Source: Sphingobium sp. OAS761
GTDB lineage: Bacteria; Pseudomonadota; Alphaproteobacteria; Sphingomonadales; Sphingomonadaceae
DNA length: 64,000 bases
NCBI RefSeq assembly: GCF_024168485.1
Contig: NZ_JALJVY010000001.1
Span: 372,001 to 436,000 of the forward strand
Direction of reading: 5' to 3'
In this document: piece after piece, positions 16,051 to 25,939 of the stretch
Numbering within the stretch: the stretch's first letter is position 1
How the letters are laid out: each line of letters opens with the position of its first letter
Position numbers and translations under genes: made by a program
The notes under the pieces: model-generated
Told to the model about the DNA's origin: nothing
The model's database searches: none
What the model saw: the letters and a program-made list of their open reading frames with translations, nothing else

Positions 16051-17448
16051 TTATATATTCTTGCCAAAGCGTCGCTGGAGCAATCGGAAAACGGCGCGCA
16101 GACCCAGCGCCTCGCCGCCCTTGGGCCGGCCGGGCCGCGCGGCCGGGCGCCAGGCGAAGGTATCGAGGTGCAGCCAGGGCGTGTCGGCGGGCACGAAGCG
16201 CTGAAGGAACAACGCGGCGGTGACGGCGCCCGCGAAGCCGCCTTCGCCGGCATTGTTGATGTCGGCCACGTCGGACTTCAGCATGTCGGCATAGCCGTCC
16301 CAGAGCGGCAGTCGCCACAGCGGATCGTCGACCTCCGTCGCGCAGGCGACGATCTGCGCGGCAAGATCCTCGTCATTGGCGAAGGTTGCGGGCAGGTCGG
16401 GGCCGAGCGCGACGCGGGCGGCACCGGTCAATGTCGCGAAATCGATCACCAGGTCCTGCTTGTCCTCGCCCGCGCGGGTCAGCGCGTCGCCCAGCACCAG
16501 CCGGCCCTCCGCATCGGTATTGCCGATCTCCACCGTCAGTCCCTTGCGCGTATGCAGGATGTCGCCGGGACGGAAGGCGTTGCCGCCGACCGCATTTTCC
16601 GCCGCAGGGATCAGGAGATGCAGCCGAACCGGCAGGTGCGCGGCCATGATCAGGCGGGCCAGAGCCAACGCGTGCGCCGCGCCGCCCATGTCCTTCTTCA
16701 TCAGGCGCATGGCAGATGACGGCTTCATGTCCAGGCCGCCGCTGTCGAAACAGATGCCCTTGCCGATGATGGCGACTCGCGGTGCGCCCGGATCGCCCCA
16801 GACCATCTCGATCAGCCGGGGCGCGAAATGCCGGTCGGCGGCGCGGCCGACCGCGTGGATCATCGGATAGCCCTGTTCCAGCGCGTCGCCGCGTGTCACC
16901 GACATGTCGGCGCCGAATGCCGCCGCGACCTCTCCCGCCGCCGCCTCCAGTTCCGCCGGACCCATGTCGGCCGCCGGCGTGTTGACGAGGTCGCGTACCA
17001 GCGCGATCGCGCGCGCGAGTTCGATCGTCGGGTCGATCCGGGCGACGTCGCGCGACAGCAACAGGCGCGGGCCGGTTGCGGTTTCGTCCTTGCGATAGCG
17101 GTCGAACCGATATTGCGCGGTCAGCCAGCCCAGCGCGGCGGCACCGGGCGCGCCGTCCGCCAGCCGATAGCTGCCCGCAGGCAGCGTTTCGGCCAGCCTG
17201 GCCAGGCACCACGGACCCAGCGCCTGCTGGTCGGCGACACCGGCGACCACGCTCCAGTCGTCGGCGCCATCCCCCGGCAGGATCGCCCGCTCGCCCGCCT
17301 TGCCGCCGAATTTCTGGGCGGCGATCAGGGCACGGACGTGGTCGGGCCGGGAGGACAGCCAGGCATCGAACCCCGTGGCGTCGATCAGGTGGATGGCATG
17401 GGCGGGCTGGCCTGCGTCGGCCTTGAGCAGATCGGGATAGTCGGTCAT
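16051..17448 (-). CDS. leucyl aminopeptidase family protein (M17)
   Basis: A 465-residue M17 zinc/manganese aminopeptidase that removes N-terminal residues from peptides in the cytosol. The C-terminal catalytic domain has VAIIGKGICFDSGGLDMKPS with the metal/active-site lysine and aspartate, MKKDMGGAAHAL, and the family signature NTDAEGRLVLGDAL. The N-terminal domain is diverged and short, as in the PepA-like branch of alphaproteobacteria. ATG 17448 begins MTDYPDLLKADAG; the frame extends to 17478. It lies 60 bases after the MarR start and is divergent from the small gene at 17586. Confidence 0.92.
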   Translation of the reverse strand: MTDYPDLLKADAGQPAHAIHLIDATGFDAWLSSRPDHVRALIAAQKFGGKAGERAILPGDGADDWSVVAGVADQQALGPWCLARLAETLPAGSYRLADGAPGAAALGWLTAQYRFDRYRKDETATGPRLLLSRDVARIDPTIELARAIALVRDLVNTPAADMGPAELEAAAGEVAAAFGADMSVTRGDALEQGYPMIHAVGRAADRHFAPRLIEMVWGDPGAPRVAIIGKGICFDSGGLDMKPSSAMRLMKKDMGGAAHALALARLIMAAHLPVRLHLLIPAAENAVGGNAFRPGDILHTRKGLTVEIGNTDAEGRLVLGDALTRAGEDKQDLVIDFATLTGAARVALGPDLPATFANDEDLAAQIVACATEVDDPLWRLPLWDGYADMLKSDVADINNAGEGGFAGAVTAALFLQRFVPADTPWLHLDTFAWRPAARPGRPKGGEALGLRAVFRLLQRRFGKNI

Positions 17449-17585
17449 TGCGCGGATGTAAGGAGCGCGAAGGGGCATGAAAAGCGCAAAAAAATTTCAT
17501 CGTCCGCGGGCCACGGCCGGACTTTTCTTCATTTGCCACGTTCGCTCGGCAGGCCTAGTTTTGAAACAGGACAATAAGGAGAAGG

Positions 17586-17789
17586 ATGATGTTGCACGAC
17601 AATGATCGCGGCCTTCAGGCCGCCCGCACGCGTGCCTATGCACTCGCCGAGACCGGGCGATACGACAATAGCCATGCGGTCGAGCAGGCCCTGATCGCGG
17701 AAGGCTGGCCGAACGCCGCGCGCGCGCTGGAAGGCGATCATGCGCGCAAGGCGATCGGCGAACGCTGCCGCGCCGCACAGGCGCATTGA
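17586..17789 (+). CDS. small hypothetical protein (67 residues)
   Basis: A 67-residue soluble, helical protein rich in Ala, Arg and His: RGLQAARTRAYALAETGRYD, then AVEQALIAEGWPNAARALEG and a C-terminal RKAIGERCRAAQAH. An AAGGAG ribosome-binding site precedes the ATG at 17586 (17589 is an alternative). The stop TGA overlaps the ATG of the following lipoprotein gene by one base (TGATG), which implies coupled translation. I do not recognise a named family. Confidence 0.65.
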   Translation: MMLHDNDRGLQAARTRAYALAETGRYDNSHAVEQALIAEGWPNAARALEGDHARKAIGERCRAAQAH

Positions 17790-18628
17790 TGCGGAGCGGG
17801 CGGCTGGCGTTCGCGGCGTTCGCGCTCCTGTTACCGGGCCTGATGCTGGGGGCGTGCGTTCCCCGCGACCCGGCGGGGAACGCGGCGGATGCGACCAACA
17901 ACGCGGCGGCCGCGAACTTCGCCGACCGCATGGCGGGAACACCGCCGCCCGCGCCCCCTGCCAAGGCGTTCAAGGCAGAGGACAATAGCCCGCTGCTGGA
18001 ATTTTCCTACGCCTATCCCGCCCAGGCGGCAGCGGTCCCGGCACTCGTCGCGAAGTTCGGCGCCGGGATGAAGGCGGCGAAGGACGACGCCATGAAGATG
18101 GCGCGCGAGGATAGCCGGTCCGCCAAGGAATCGGGCTATCCGTTCCGGGCCCACAGTCTTGAGACCGAATGGTCGGTGGCCGCCGACACGCCCCGATTCC
18201 TGTCGCTCCGGTCGCAGACCTATGTCTATACCGGCGGTGCGCACGGCATGACCGGTTACGACACGCTGCTGTGGGACAAGACCCGGGGGCGGGAAAGCAG
18301 CACCAAGGCCCTGATGACGTCGCCCGCGGCATTCGCGGCGGCCATCCACGACCGGTTCTGCAAGGAACTGGACCGGCAGCGCGCGGAGAAAAGGGGCGAG
18401 CCGGTCGTGCCGGGAGACGATGAATTCACCCAATGCATCGACCCGATGGAACAGGTGCTGGTGCCCACGTCGAAAGACGGCACGCTGATCGACGGTGTGA
18501 CCGTTGTGATCGGCCCCTATAGCGCCGGTCCCTATGCGGAGGGCAGCTACGAAGTGGCGCTGCCGGTCGATGCCGCGATGCTCAAGGCGATCAGGACGGA
18601 CTACCGGGACGCGTTCGCGCAGCCCTGA
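17789..18628 (+). CDS. lipoprotein with DUF4163/RsiV-like (DUF3298) domain
   Basis: A 279-residue lipoprotein. The signal peptide MRSGRLAFAAFALLLPGLML ends at lipobox LGAC with Cys23. A low-complexity Asn/Ala/Pro linker follows. The globular part contains SPLLEFSYAYPAQAAAVPAL, SLRSQTYVYTGGAHGMTGYD and TLIDGVTVVIGPYSAGPYAE. The YxYTGGAHG motif and the IGPYSAGPYAEG block are typical of DUF4163 followed by DUF3298, the region shared with the lysozyme-sensing anti-sigma factor RsiV. Here it has no membrane helix or sigma-binding domain, so lysozyme or wall-fragment binding in the periplasm is only a possibility. It is translationally coupled to the 67-residue gene before it. Confidence 0.8.
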   Translation: MRSGRLAFAAFALLLPGLMLGACVPRDPAGNAADATNNAAAANFADRMAGTPPPAPPAKAFKAEDNSPLLEFSYAYPAQAAAVPALVAKFGAGMKAAKDDAMKMAREDSRSAKESGYPFRAHSLETEWSVAADTPRFLSLRSQTYVYTGGAHGMTGYDTLLWDKTRGRESSTKALMTSPAAFAAAIHDRFCKELDRQRAEKRGEPVVPGDDEFTQCIDPMEQVLVPTSKDGTLIDGVTVVIGPYSAGPYAEGSYEVALPVDAAMLKAIRTDYRDAFAQP

Positions 18629-18646
18629 GCGGCAGCGCCGTCGCGG

Positions 18647-20014
18647 CTAGACCGGCACGCCGTAGAGGTCATGCTCGTCGGCATCCTCGATCCGTACGGC
18701 GATCCTGTCGCCGGCCTTCCGTCCGTCGCCCACATCGCGCAGGAAGACGTTGCCGTCGATTTCCGGCGCATCCGCCTGGCTGCGCGCCGTGGCGCCGATG
18801 CTGCCATCTTCCTCGTCCGGTTCGCCCACCTCGTCCAGGATGACGGGCAGGACGCGGCCGACCTTTGCCTGCAACTTGGCGGCGCTGATCGCGGCGGTCC
18901 GTTCCATGATGCGCTGGTAGCGTTCTTCCTTGACCTCTTCGGGCACGGCGTCGGGCAGGGCGTTGGCGGCCGCGCCTTCGACGGGTTCGAACCGGAAGGC
19001 GCCGACGCGGTCGAGCTGCGCTTCGTCCAGCCAATCGAGCAGATACTGGAAATCCGCCTCTGTTTCGCCGGGAAAGCCGACGACGAAGCTGGATCGAATC
19101 GCGATGTCCGGGCAGATGTCGCGCCATTTTCGAACGCGGTCCAGCACCTTGGCCTCATTGGCCGGGCGCTTCATGGCCTTGAGCACGGAGGGCGCGGCGT
19201 GCTGGAAGGGGATGTCGAGATAGGGCGTCAGCAGCCCTTCGGCCATCAGCGGAACGACATGGTCGACATGGGGGTAGGGATAGACATAGTGCAGCCGCAC
19301 CCAGGGCGCGGCGCCGTCCGCCGCGCGCAACTGGCCCAGCTCCCGTGCCATGTCGGTCATGTGGGCGCGAACTTCCCGGCCCTTCCACTGGCGCGGTTCG
19401 TGGCGCGTGTCGACGCCATAGGCCGATGTGTCCTGACTGATGACCAGCAATTCCCGCGTCCCGGCGGCGACCAGCTTTTCCGCCTCGCGCAGCACCGCGT
19501 CGATCCGGCGCGACACCAGGTCGCCGCGAATGGACGGGATGATGCAGAAGGAACAGCGATGATTGCAGCCCTCCGAAATCTTCAGATAGCTGTAGTGGCG
19601 CGGAGTGAGCTTCAGCCCGCCTTCGGGCACCAGGTCGACGAAGGCGTTGGGCACGGGCGGCGACGCGTCATGCACTGCGTTGACGACCTGCTCATATTGA
19701 TGCGCGCCGGTGACGGCGAGAACCTGCGGGAATTTAGCGCGGATCGCGTCCGCCTCGTCCCCCATGCAGCCGGTGACGATGACGCGGCCGTTTTCCGCGA
19801 TTGCCTCGCCGATGGCTTCCAGCGATTCCTCCTTGGCGGAATCGAGGAAGCCGCAGGTGTTGACCAGCACGACGTCGGCGCCGGCGTAGTCGGGCGACAT
19901 CTGATAGCCGTCGGAGCGCAGCTTGGTGAGGATGCGCTCGCTGTCCACCAGATTCTTGGGACAGCCGAGCGACACCATGCCGACTTTCGGCGCTTGCGGA
20001 ATTTTGGTTGCCAT
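18647..20014 (-). CDS. rimO: ribosomal protein S12 methylthiotransferase RimO
   Basis: A 455-residue radical SAM enzyme that methylthiolates the conserved Asp of ribosomal protein S12. The MTTase N-terminal domain binds an iron-sulfur cluster through Cys in [27 protein letters not shown] and [10 protein letters not shown]. The radical SAM core has the CxxxCxxC motif in [19 protein letters not shown]-terminal TRAM domain follows ([13 protein letters not shown] to the end). [11 protein letters not shown] identifies RimO rather than MiaB. The ATG at 20014 starts [10 protein letters not shown]. It is the last gene in the minus-strand run that starts with serS. Confidence 0.96.
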   Translation of the reverse strand: MATKIPQAPKVGMVSLGCPKNLVDSERILTKLRSDGYQMSPDYAGADVVLVNTCGFLDSAKEESLEAIGEAIAENGRVIVTGCMGDEADAIRAKFPQVLAVTGAHQYEQVVNAVHDASPPVPNAFVDLVPEGGLKLTPRHYSYLKISEGCNHRCSFCIIPSIRGDLVSRRIDAVLREAEKLVAAGTRELLVISQDTSAYGVDTRHEPRQWKGREVRAHMTDMARELGQLRAADGAAPWVRLHYVYPYPHVDHVVPLMAEGLLTPYLDIPFQHAAPSVLKAMKRPANEAKVLDRVRKWRDICPDIAIRSSFVVGFPGETEADFQYLLDWLDEAQLDRVGAFRFEPVEGAAANALPDAVPEEVKEERYQRIMERTAAISAAKLQAKVGRVLPVILDEVGEPDEEDGSIGATARSQADAPEIDGNVFLRDVGDGRKAGDRIAVRIEDADEHDLYGVPV

Positions 20015-20070
20015 GATCGCCGCGCACATAGGGTTTTTCGCGCCAAATGTCACGTGGTCGACAAGGCGGT

Positions 20071-21111
20071 TCAGCCGACGCCATTGCCTTCGGTGATTTC
20101 GATGATCATGTCCCCGGCCTGAAGCCGCTTTGCACCGTCTTCCCAGAAGCCGACGGGACGGTCGCCGCGATAGACCCGCACGCCAAGGCCCGTTGTTATG
20201 GCAGAGAGCGGGGCGCCGATTTCCTCGGGTCGGACCGGACGCTCGTTCAGCTTCACCCGGCCGCCCGACGCGGCGAGATCGGCCATATAGTCGGCGATAT
20301 GCGCGCCGCCCGTGCTGCCCGCCAGCAGCAGGCCCGCGAAGCTGACCGGATTGATGACGGTCGTCGCGCCCGCTTGCCGGGCGGGAAGCTCGTTATCCTC
20401 GTTGCGCACGACGATGCTGATCGGCAGGTCGGGGGCAAGATGCCGGGCGGTAAGCGTGATCAGGATCGACGTGTCGTCGCGACCGGCCGACACGATCATA
20501 CCGCGCGACCGGTGGATCGCCACGTCCTTGAGCGTCTTGTCCCGCGTCGAATCGCCGCACAGGATATTGCAACCCTTCGCTTCGGCCAGTTCGAGTGCCT
20601 TTTCGCTGCCGTCGATCACCACGATCTCGCGCGGGTCCGTGCCGCGCGCGATCAGTTCGTGCACCGCTTCCTGGCCGCTGGTGCCAAAGCCGGTGACGAT
20701 GATGTGATTGTGCAGATCGGCCTGGATGCGTGCCATGCGCCACCTGTAAACTATGTTGCGGAAAAACAGATTATAGGCCGTGCCCAGAAAGAGCAGCCAG
20801 ACGAACAGCCGGATCGGCGTGACGAACAGCGATTCGAACAGGCGGGCGGCCGGCGTGACGGGGACGATGTCGCCATAGCCGACCGTCGTCACCGTCACGG
20901 TGGTGAAGTAGAGCACATCGATGAAATCGATATGGTCGTCATAATTGTCCTTCAGCCCGTCGCGCCCCACCCAGTGCAGCAGCAGGACCAGCGCGATCAG
21001 GCCGAACAGCAGCGCCACGCGCCACGCCAGGTCCGCCCAGATCGGCAGGGACGAGCGCCGCCGCAGGAAGCCCGCCGTCGGGGAGCGGGTGAGGCCTTCG
21101 TCGATCCTCAT
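20071..21111 (-). CDS. potassium channel with RCK/TrkA-N domain
   Basis: A 346-residue two-helix potassium channel. TM1 is [20 protein letters not shown] (about 30-49). The pore loop contains [15 protein letters not shown] with the selectivity filter TVGYGD near 75. TM2 is [17 protein letters not shown]. The cytoplasmic RCK/TrkA-N domain has [17 protein letters not shown], the nucleotide-binding glycine loop, and [19 protein letters not shown]-terminal RCK_C-like part ends the protein. It should conduct K+ under control of a cytosolic ligand. The ATG overlaps the stop of nlpD (ATGA), so it is coupled to the wall-hydrolase activator gene. Confidence 0.9.
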   Translation of the reverse strand: MRIDEGLTRSPTAGFLRRRSSLPIWADLAWRVALLFGLIALVLLLHWVGRDGLKDNYDDHIDFIDVLYFTTVTVTTVGYGDIVPVTPAARLFESLFVTPIRLFVWLLFLGTAYNLFFRNIVYRWRMARIQADLHNHIIVTGFGTSGQEAVHELIARGTDPREIVVIDGSEKALELAEAKGCNILCGDSTRDKTLKDVAIHRSRGMIVSAGRDDTSILITLTARHLAPDLPISIVVRNEDNELPARQAGATTVINPVSFAGLLLAGSTGGAHIADYMADLAASGGRVKLNERPVRPEEIGAPLSAITTGLGVRVYRGDRPVGFWEDGAKRLQAGDMIIEITEGNGVG

Positions 21112-22163
21112 GCCGGCGGCAGCTTGCCGACCGGGTCCACCGGCGTGCGGTCCTTGCGCAATTCGAAATGCAGCTTGGGCGTGCTGGCATAGCCGGTGTC
21201 GCCGGTCAGGCCGATGACCTGCCCCTTGGCCACCTTTTGCCCGCGCACCACGTCGACTCGGCTGGCATGGCCATAGGCGCTGACCCAGCCGCTGCCATGG
21301 TTGATCAGGACCAGGCCGCCGAACACCGCCACCTTGTCCCCGGCATATGCGACGACGCCGCCGGCGGCCGCGCGGATCGGCGTGCCCATGGGTGCGGCGA
21401 TGTCGATGCCGTTATTCTTCGATCCGCTCTGGCCCGGTCCGAAGCGTGAGACGATCGTGCCCTTGAGCGGCCAGCCGAAACTGCCGGCGAAGCTGCCCGG
21501 CTGGGCCATGGGCACGTTGGCGGGCAGGGGATCGGGCCGGGACGAGGCGACGGCGACCGGCGCGTTTTCGGCCGCGGCGGGCTGGCCGCCGGTCACCACA
21601 TCGTCGATGTCGATGCGGAAGGCGGCGGCACGCTGTTCCATCGACGGCGGACGCACGGGCGTCTCGCCGGGCAGCAGCAGCCTCTGCCCGCGCCGCAGCG
21701 TATAGGGTTCCTCCAGGCCGTTCGCCTCGACGATGCGGCTCCACGGCACGCCATAGGCCGCCGCGATGGCGATCCCGGTCTCGCCCTCCGCAACGGCATG
21801 ATAGCGGCCGCCGGGAATGGTCAGCCGCTGCCCGGCGCGGATCAGATAGGGCGGGACCAGGCCGTTGGCGCGCGCGATCATCTCCGATCCCGCGCCGGTG
21901 CGATTGCCGATCCCGCGCAGCGTGTCGCCCGGTTGCACGACATAGGCGGACCCGGCGACATTTTGCGCGTTCGCCACCACCTGCTGCGCGGTCCAGACGG
22001 GCTCGGCCTCCACGACCCGGGCGGTCGATGCGTCGGCGTCCATGCGGGGCGGTGGCGTATCCGGACGGGGTGCTCGGCCGGTTTCCGCCGGGATGCACGC
22101 GGCCAGCATCATCGGCGCGAGCAGCAAGGGCGATCGTTGCATCCTGCGCCCCTGATCCCCCAT
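21108..22163 (-). CDS. nlpD: LysM and LytM/M23 domain lipoprotein, NlpD-like amidase activator
   Basis: A lipoprotein of about 351 residues. Lipobox LAAC follows a short hydrophobic stretch (PLLLAPMML). Two LysM domains bind glycan: YVVQPGDTLRGIGNRTGAGS with RAGQRLTIPG, then HAVAEGETGIAIAAAYGVPW with RRGQRLLLPG. The C-terminal LytM fold has NNGIDIAAPMGTPIRAA, GSGWVSAYGHASRVDV and LHFELRKDRTPVDP. The first metal position of M23 enzymes (HxGxD) is NGID here, as in NlpD, so this is probably a non-catalytic activator of a peptidoglycan amidase. Start 22163 or 22142 are both possible. surE lies just upstream, the classical surE-nlpD neighbourhood. Confidence 0.88.
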   Translation of the reverse strand: MGDQGRRMQRSPLLLAPMMLAACIPAETGRAPRPDTPPPRMDADASTARVVEAEPVWTAQQVVANAQNVAGSAYVVQPGDTLRGIGNRTGAGSEMIARANGLVPPYLIRAGQRLTIPGGRYHAVAEGETGIAIAAAYGVPWSRIVEANGLEEPYTLRRGQRLLLPGETPVRPPSMEQRAAAFRIDIDDVVTGGQPAAAENAPVAVASSRPDPLPANVPMAQPGSFAGSFGWPLKGTIVSRFGPGQSGSKNNGIDIAAPMGTPIRAAAGGVVAYAGDKVAVFGGLVLINHGSGWVSAYGHASRVDVVRGQKVAKGQVIGLTGDTGYASTPKLHFELRKDRTPVDPVGKLPPA

Positions 22164-22206
22164 GTCCATCCTCACTCCCCGTCGCCGCCCATCGCCCGGC
22201 CGCCCA

Positions 22207-22971
22207 TCATTCCGCGAAGGCCGCGGCCGTCGCCTTCAACGCGCTGTCCTGCGTCAGGTCATAGTGCAACGGCGTCACCGTCACATAGCCTTCGGCGATC
22301 GCGGCCAGGTCCGATCCTTCCGGTACCGCATCGCTGCTGCCAAGACCAAACCAGAAATAGGGGTAGCCGCGCGGGTCCATGCCTTCGATGATCTGCGTGC
22401 GGTCGACGTCGTGAAACCCCTGCCGCACGACCCGTATGCCCTTCACCGCATCCGGGTCGACGGCGGGGAAATTCACGTTGAACAGCATCCGGGGGGAAGG
22501 GGGCATGTCGATCAGCGGCCGCAGCGCCCTTTCGCCCCACGCGATCGCCGCCGCGAACGGCACGCTATCGCCCATGCCCTCGCGCGCGTAGACTTGGCTC
22601 AGCGCGATGGACCGTATGCCGGAGATCGCGCCCTCCATCGCCGCCGCGACAGTGCCGGAATAGGTGACGTCCTCCGCCAGGTTGGCGCCGCGGTTCACGC
22701 CGGACAGCACCAGATCGGGCTTGCACGCCTTCATCAGGTGGCCGACCGCCATCATGACCGCGTCGGTCGGCGTGCCGGTGACGCTGTAATGCTTTTCGCC
22801 GTGGCGGCGCACCCTGAGGGGACGGGTCAGCGTCAGGCTGTGGCCCGCGCCCGATTGTTCCTCATGCGGCGCGACGATCCAGATGTCGTCGGAAAACCGG
22901 CGCGCGATCTGCTCCAATATCTTCAGGCCGGGCGCGTGGACGCCGTCGTCGTTGGTAAGCAGGATGCGCAA
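22207..22971 (-). CDS. surE: 5'/3'-nucleotidase SurE
   Basis: A 254-residue metal-dependent nucleotidase that dephosphorylates nucleoside monophosphates. The N-terminal acidic metal site is MRILLTNDDGVHAPGLKILE, with Asp8 and Asp9. A second ligand lies in APHEEQSGAGHSLTL, and VLSGVNRGANLAEDVTYSGT completes the active site. Length and motifs are typical. serS ends 21 bases upstream on the same strand, so both are likely in one transcript. Confidence 0.95.
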   Translation of the reverse strand: MRILLTNDDGVHAPGLKILEQIARRFSDDIWIVAPHEEQSGAGHSLTLTRPLRVRRHGEKHYSVTGTPTDAVMMAVGHLMKACKPDLVLSGVNRGANLAEDVTYSGTVAAAMEGAISGIRSIALSQVYAREGMGDSVPFAAAIAWGERALRPLIDMPPSPRMLFNVNFPAVDPDAVKGIRVVRQGFHDVDRTQIIEGMDPRGYPYFWFGLGSSDAVPEGSDLAAIAEGYVTVTPLHYDLTQDSALKATAAAFAE

Positions 22972-22992
22972 GTCGATACTCCTGTCGGGGGC

Positions 22993-24279
<1,287 letters not shown>

Positions 24280-24364
24280 CTATGCCGCCGCGCGCGAACC
24301 GGCGCAACCCCGGGCGCCTTCACCCGTTGAACAGGGGCAGCGAAAACAGAAAGGAGAATGCAGG

Positions 24365-24805
24365 ATGCAAATCGACCATGACACGGTGGTGTTGGTGGCG
24401 GACGGACGCAAGATATTGTTCTTCCGTAACGACGGCGATGCCGAATTCCCGAATTTGAAGGCGGAGGTGGTGCGCGAGCAGGAAAATCCGGCCGATCGCG
24501 ACCAGGCGTCGGATGCGCCGGGCCGGGCCTTCAATTCCGTCGGCAGCCATCGCAGCGCGATGCAACAGACCAATTTTCACGATCTGGAGGAAGCGCGCTT
24601 CGCCGCCGACGCGGCGGACCTGCTGAAACGGCGCGCGTTGGCCAACGACTATGAACGGCTGATCGTCGTCGCGCCGCCCACGGCACTGGGCGAGATGCGA
24701 AAACATTATCACAAGGAGGTGCGGCAAAGGCTGGTGGGCGAGGTTGCGAAGGACCTGTCCAACCATCCGGTGCCGGACATAGAGCGCATCATCGCCGAAA
24801 GCTGA
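24365..24805 (+). CDS. host attachment protein family (baeRF-like)
   Basis: A 146-residue cytosolic protein. The start MQIDHDTVVLVADGRKILFF is typical of the family named host attachment protein (Pfam Host_attach, part of the archaeo-eukaryotic release-factor-like baeRF group). Other blocks are HRSAMQQTNFHDLEEARFAA and RLIVVAPPTALGEMRKHYHK. It lacks a signal peptide, so the name from a plant-attachment study may not describe its chemistry; a ribosome-related role has been proposed for the superfamily. AAGGAG precedes the ATG. It is convergent with the Ser-rich protein across a shared terminator. Confidence 0.8.
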   Translation: MQIDHDTVVLVADGRKILFFRNDGDAEFPNLKAEVVREQENPADRDQASDAPGRAFNSVGSHRSAMQQTNFHDLEEARFAADAADLLKRRALANDYERLIVVAPPTALGEMRKHYHKEVRQRLVGEVAKDLSNHPVPDIERIIAES

Positions 24806-24816
24806 CGGACGCGAAA

Positions 24817-24847
24817 AGGGCGGCTTACCCGGTCGGGTAGCCGCCCT
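24817..24847. terminator. bidirectional terminator between convergent genes
   Basis: AGGGCGGC and ACCC pair with GGGT and GCCGCCCT around a GGTC loop, with a one-base bulge. CTCTTT follows on the plus strand and CTTTTCG on the minus strand. Confidence 0.75.
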
Positions 24848-24871
24848 CTTTGCAATATTTGTCTGTCGCCG

Positions 24872-25939
24872 TCAGGCCGCGTTCTGGGCCTTGCGCTCTG
24901 CAAAGCGGCGGCGGGCGACCAGCGCCACGGCGGCCGCGCCGAACAGCAGGACCATCGGCGGGGCGGGAACGTCCGTGCCGCCGGTGCTGGAACTGGAACC
25001 GCCGCTCGACGAACTGCTGGACGACGAACTGCTCGAAGAGGACGAGGACGAACTGCCGCTAGAACCCGAACTGCCCGACGAACCGCTGCTGCCCGAACTC
25101 CCGGTGCTGCCGAAGCTCGACGAACCGCCCGAGGATGAAGAGGAGCCGCTCGAGGACGAAGAGCTGGACGAGGACGAACTGCCCGACGAACCACTGCTGC
25201 CCGAACTGCCGCTGGAGCCGGAGCTGCCGCTCGAACCCGAACTGCCGCCGCTGGAGCTGGGGTGATCGGGCTTGCCCGGCTTGCCGCCGCTCGATCCGCC
25301 CGAACTGCTCGAAGAGGAGCTGGACGAAGAGGAGGACGATGACGAGCTGGAGCTGGACGAGGAGCTGGAGCTGACCCCGGAAGATGTCGACACGCCACCG
25401 GTGGAGGTGGACACGCCGCCGGTGGAAGTCGACACGCCGCCGGTCGAGGTCGACACGCCGCCGGTCGAGGTCGACACGCCGCCTGTCGTCGAACTGGTCG
25501 AGCTGCTGATCCCGCCGGTGGAGCTGCTGGTGGACGATATGACGACCGAACCGCCGCTGCCGCCTCCGCCACCGCCGAAGAAGCCACCGATGAAACCGCC
25601 GCCGCCGAAGCCGCCGCCACCGCCCATCACCACCGGAACAGCGCCGCCGCCACCGGACATCATCGGCATTTCGGCCGGCGGCAGGGGCAGGGGCAGGGGA
25701 ACGGGCGCCGGCTGGCTGGTGACGGTCACCGTCTGCGGTGCGCACGCGGTCACGGTCTTGACCACCTTGCGCTTCACGGCGCGCACGGCATAGCGCTTCT
25801 TGGGCGCTGCCTTGACGCTCTTGTTGCTGTGAACGACCGCAGGGCGCGCGCTTTCCGCCACATGGACCGCGCCGCCGCCGATGATCGCCCCGCCGCAAGT
25901 GCAGGCGCATAATTTAGCCAAGGCCATCCGTACCGACAT
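24872..25939 (-). CDS. Ser/Gly-rich low-complexity protein with PEP-CTERM-like sorting tail
   Basis: A 355-residue protein. Residues 1-30 form a signal-like region (MALAKLCACTCGGAIIGGG). A Lys/Arg-rich stretch (44-62), a Pro-rich part (78-92) and a Gly-rich part (96-130) follow. From about 131 to 320 it is almost only Ser, Gly and Thr: five 7-residue repeats of the TGGVSTS type near 152-187, a run of more than 20 Ser, SSG triplets and further Ser runs. The last 34 residues contain VPAPP, a hydrophobic helix LLFGAAAVALVA and the basic end RRRFAERK. This layout equals a PEP-CTERM signal with VPAP in place of VPEP, so the protein is probably an exosortase substrate exposed on the surface or in the matrix. 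The Ser-rich region would suit glycosylation. The MSVRMALAK start is at 25939; 25927 is possible. Confidence 0.78.
   Translation of the reverse strand: MSVRMALAKLCACTCGGAIIGGGAVHVAESARPAVVHSNKSVKAAPKKRYAVRAVKRKVVKTVTACAPQTVTVTSQPAPVPLPLPLPPAEMPMMSGGGGAVPVVMGGGGGFGGGGFIGGFFGGGGGGSGGSVVISSTSSSTGGISSSTSSTTGGVSTSTGGVSTSTGGVSTSTGGVSTSTGGVSTSSGVSSSSSSSSSSSSSSSSSSSSSSSSGGSSGGKPGKPDHPSSSGGSSGSSGSSGSSGSSGSSGSSGSSSSSSSSSSSGSSSSSGGSSSFGSTGSSGSSGSSGSSGSSGSSSSSSSSSSSSSSSSSGGSSSSTGGTDVPAPPMVLLFGAAAVALVARRRFAERKAQNAA
25386..25490 (-). repeat. five tandem 21-bp repeats in the Ser-rich gene
   Basis: Five consecutive 21-base units beginning GTCGACACGCC (plus strand) encode the 7-residue TGGVSTS repeat on the minus strand. 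Units three and four are identical. The others differ by a few bases, mostly at third codon positions. Confidence 0.9.

Noticed and set aside
25386-25490. Regular 21-bp repeats considered as a CRISPR-like array
   Set aside because: There are no spacers, the units are in frame, and they encode a protein repeat; no cas genes are near.
24891-25793. Plus-strand frames rich in Glu/Leu/Pro repeats (TPPVEVD, ELPLEPELP)
   Set aside because: They are the antisense of the Ser-rich gene. They lack a start context, signal and stop placement expected of a gene, while the minus frame has a signal-like start and a sorting tail.
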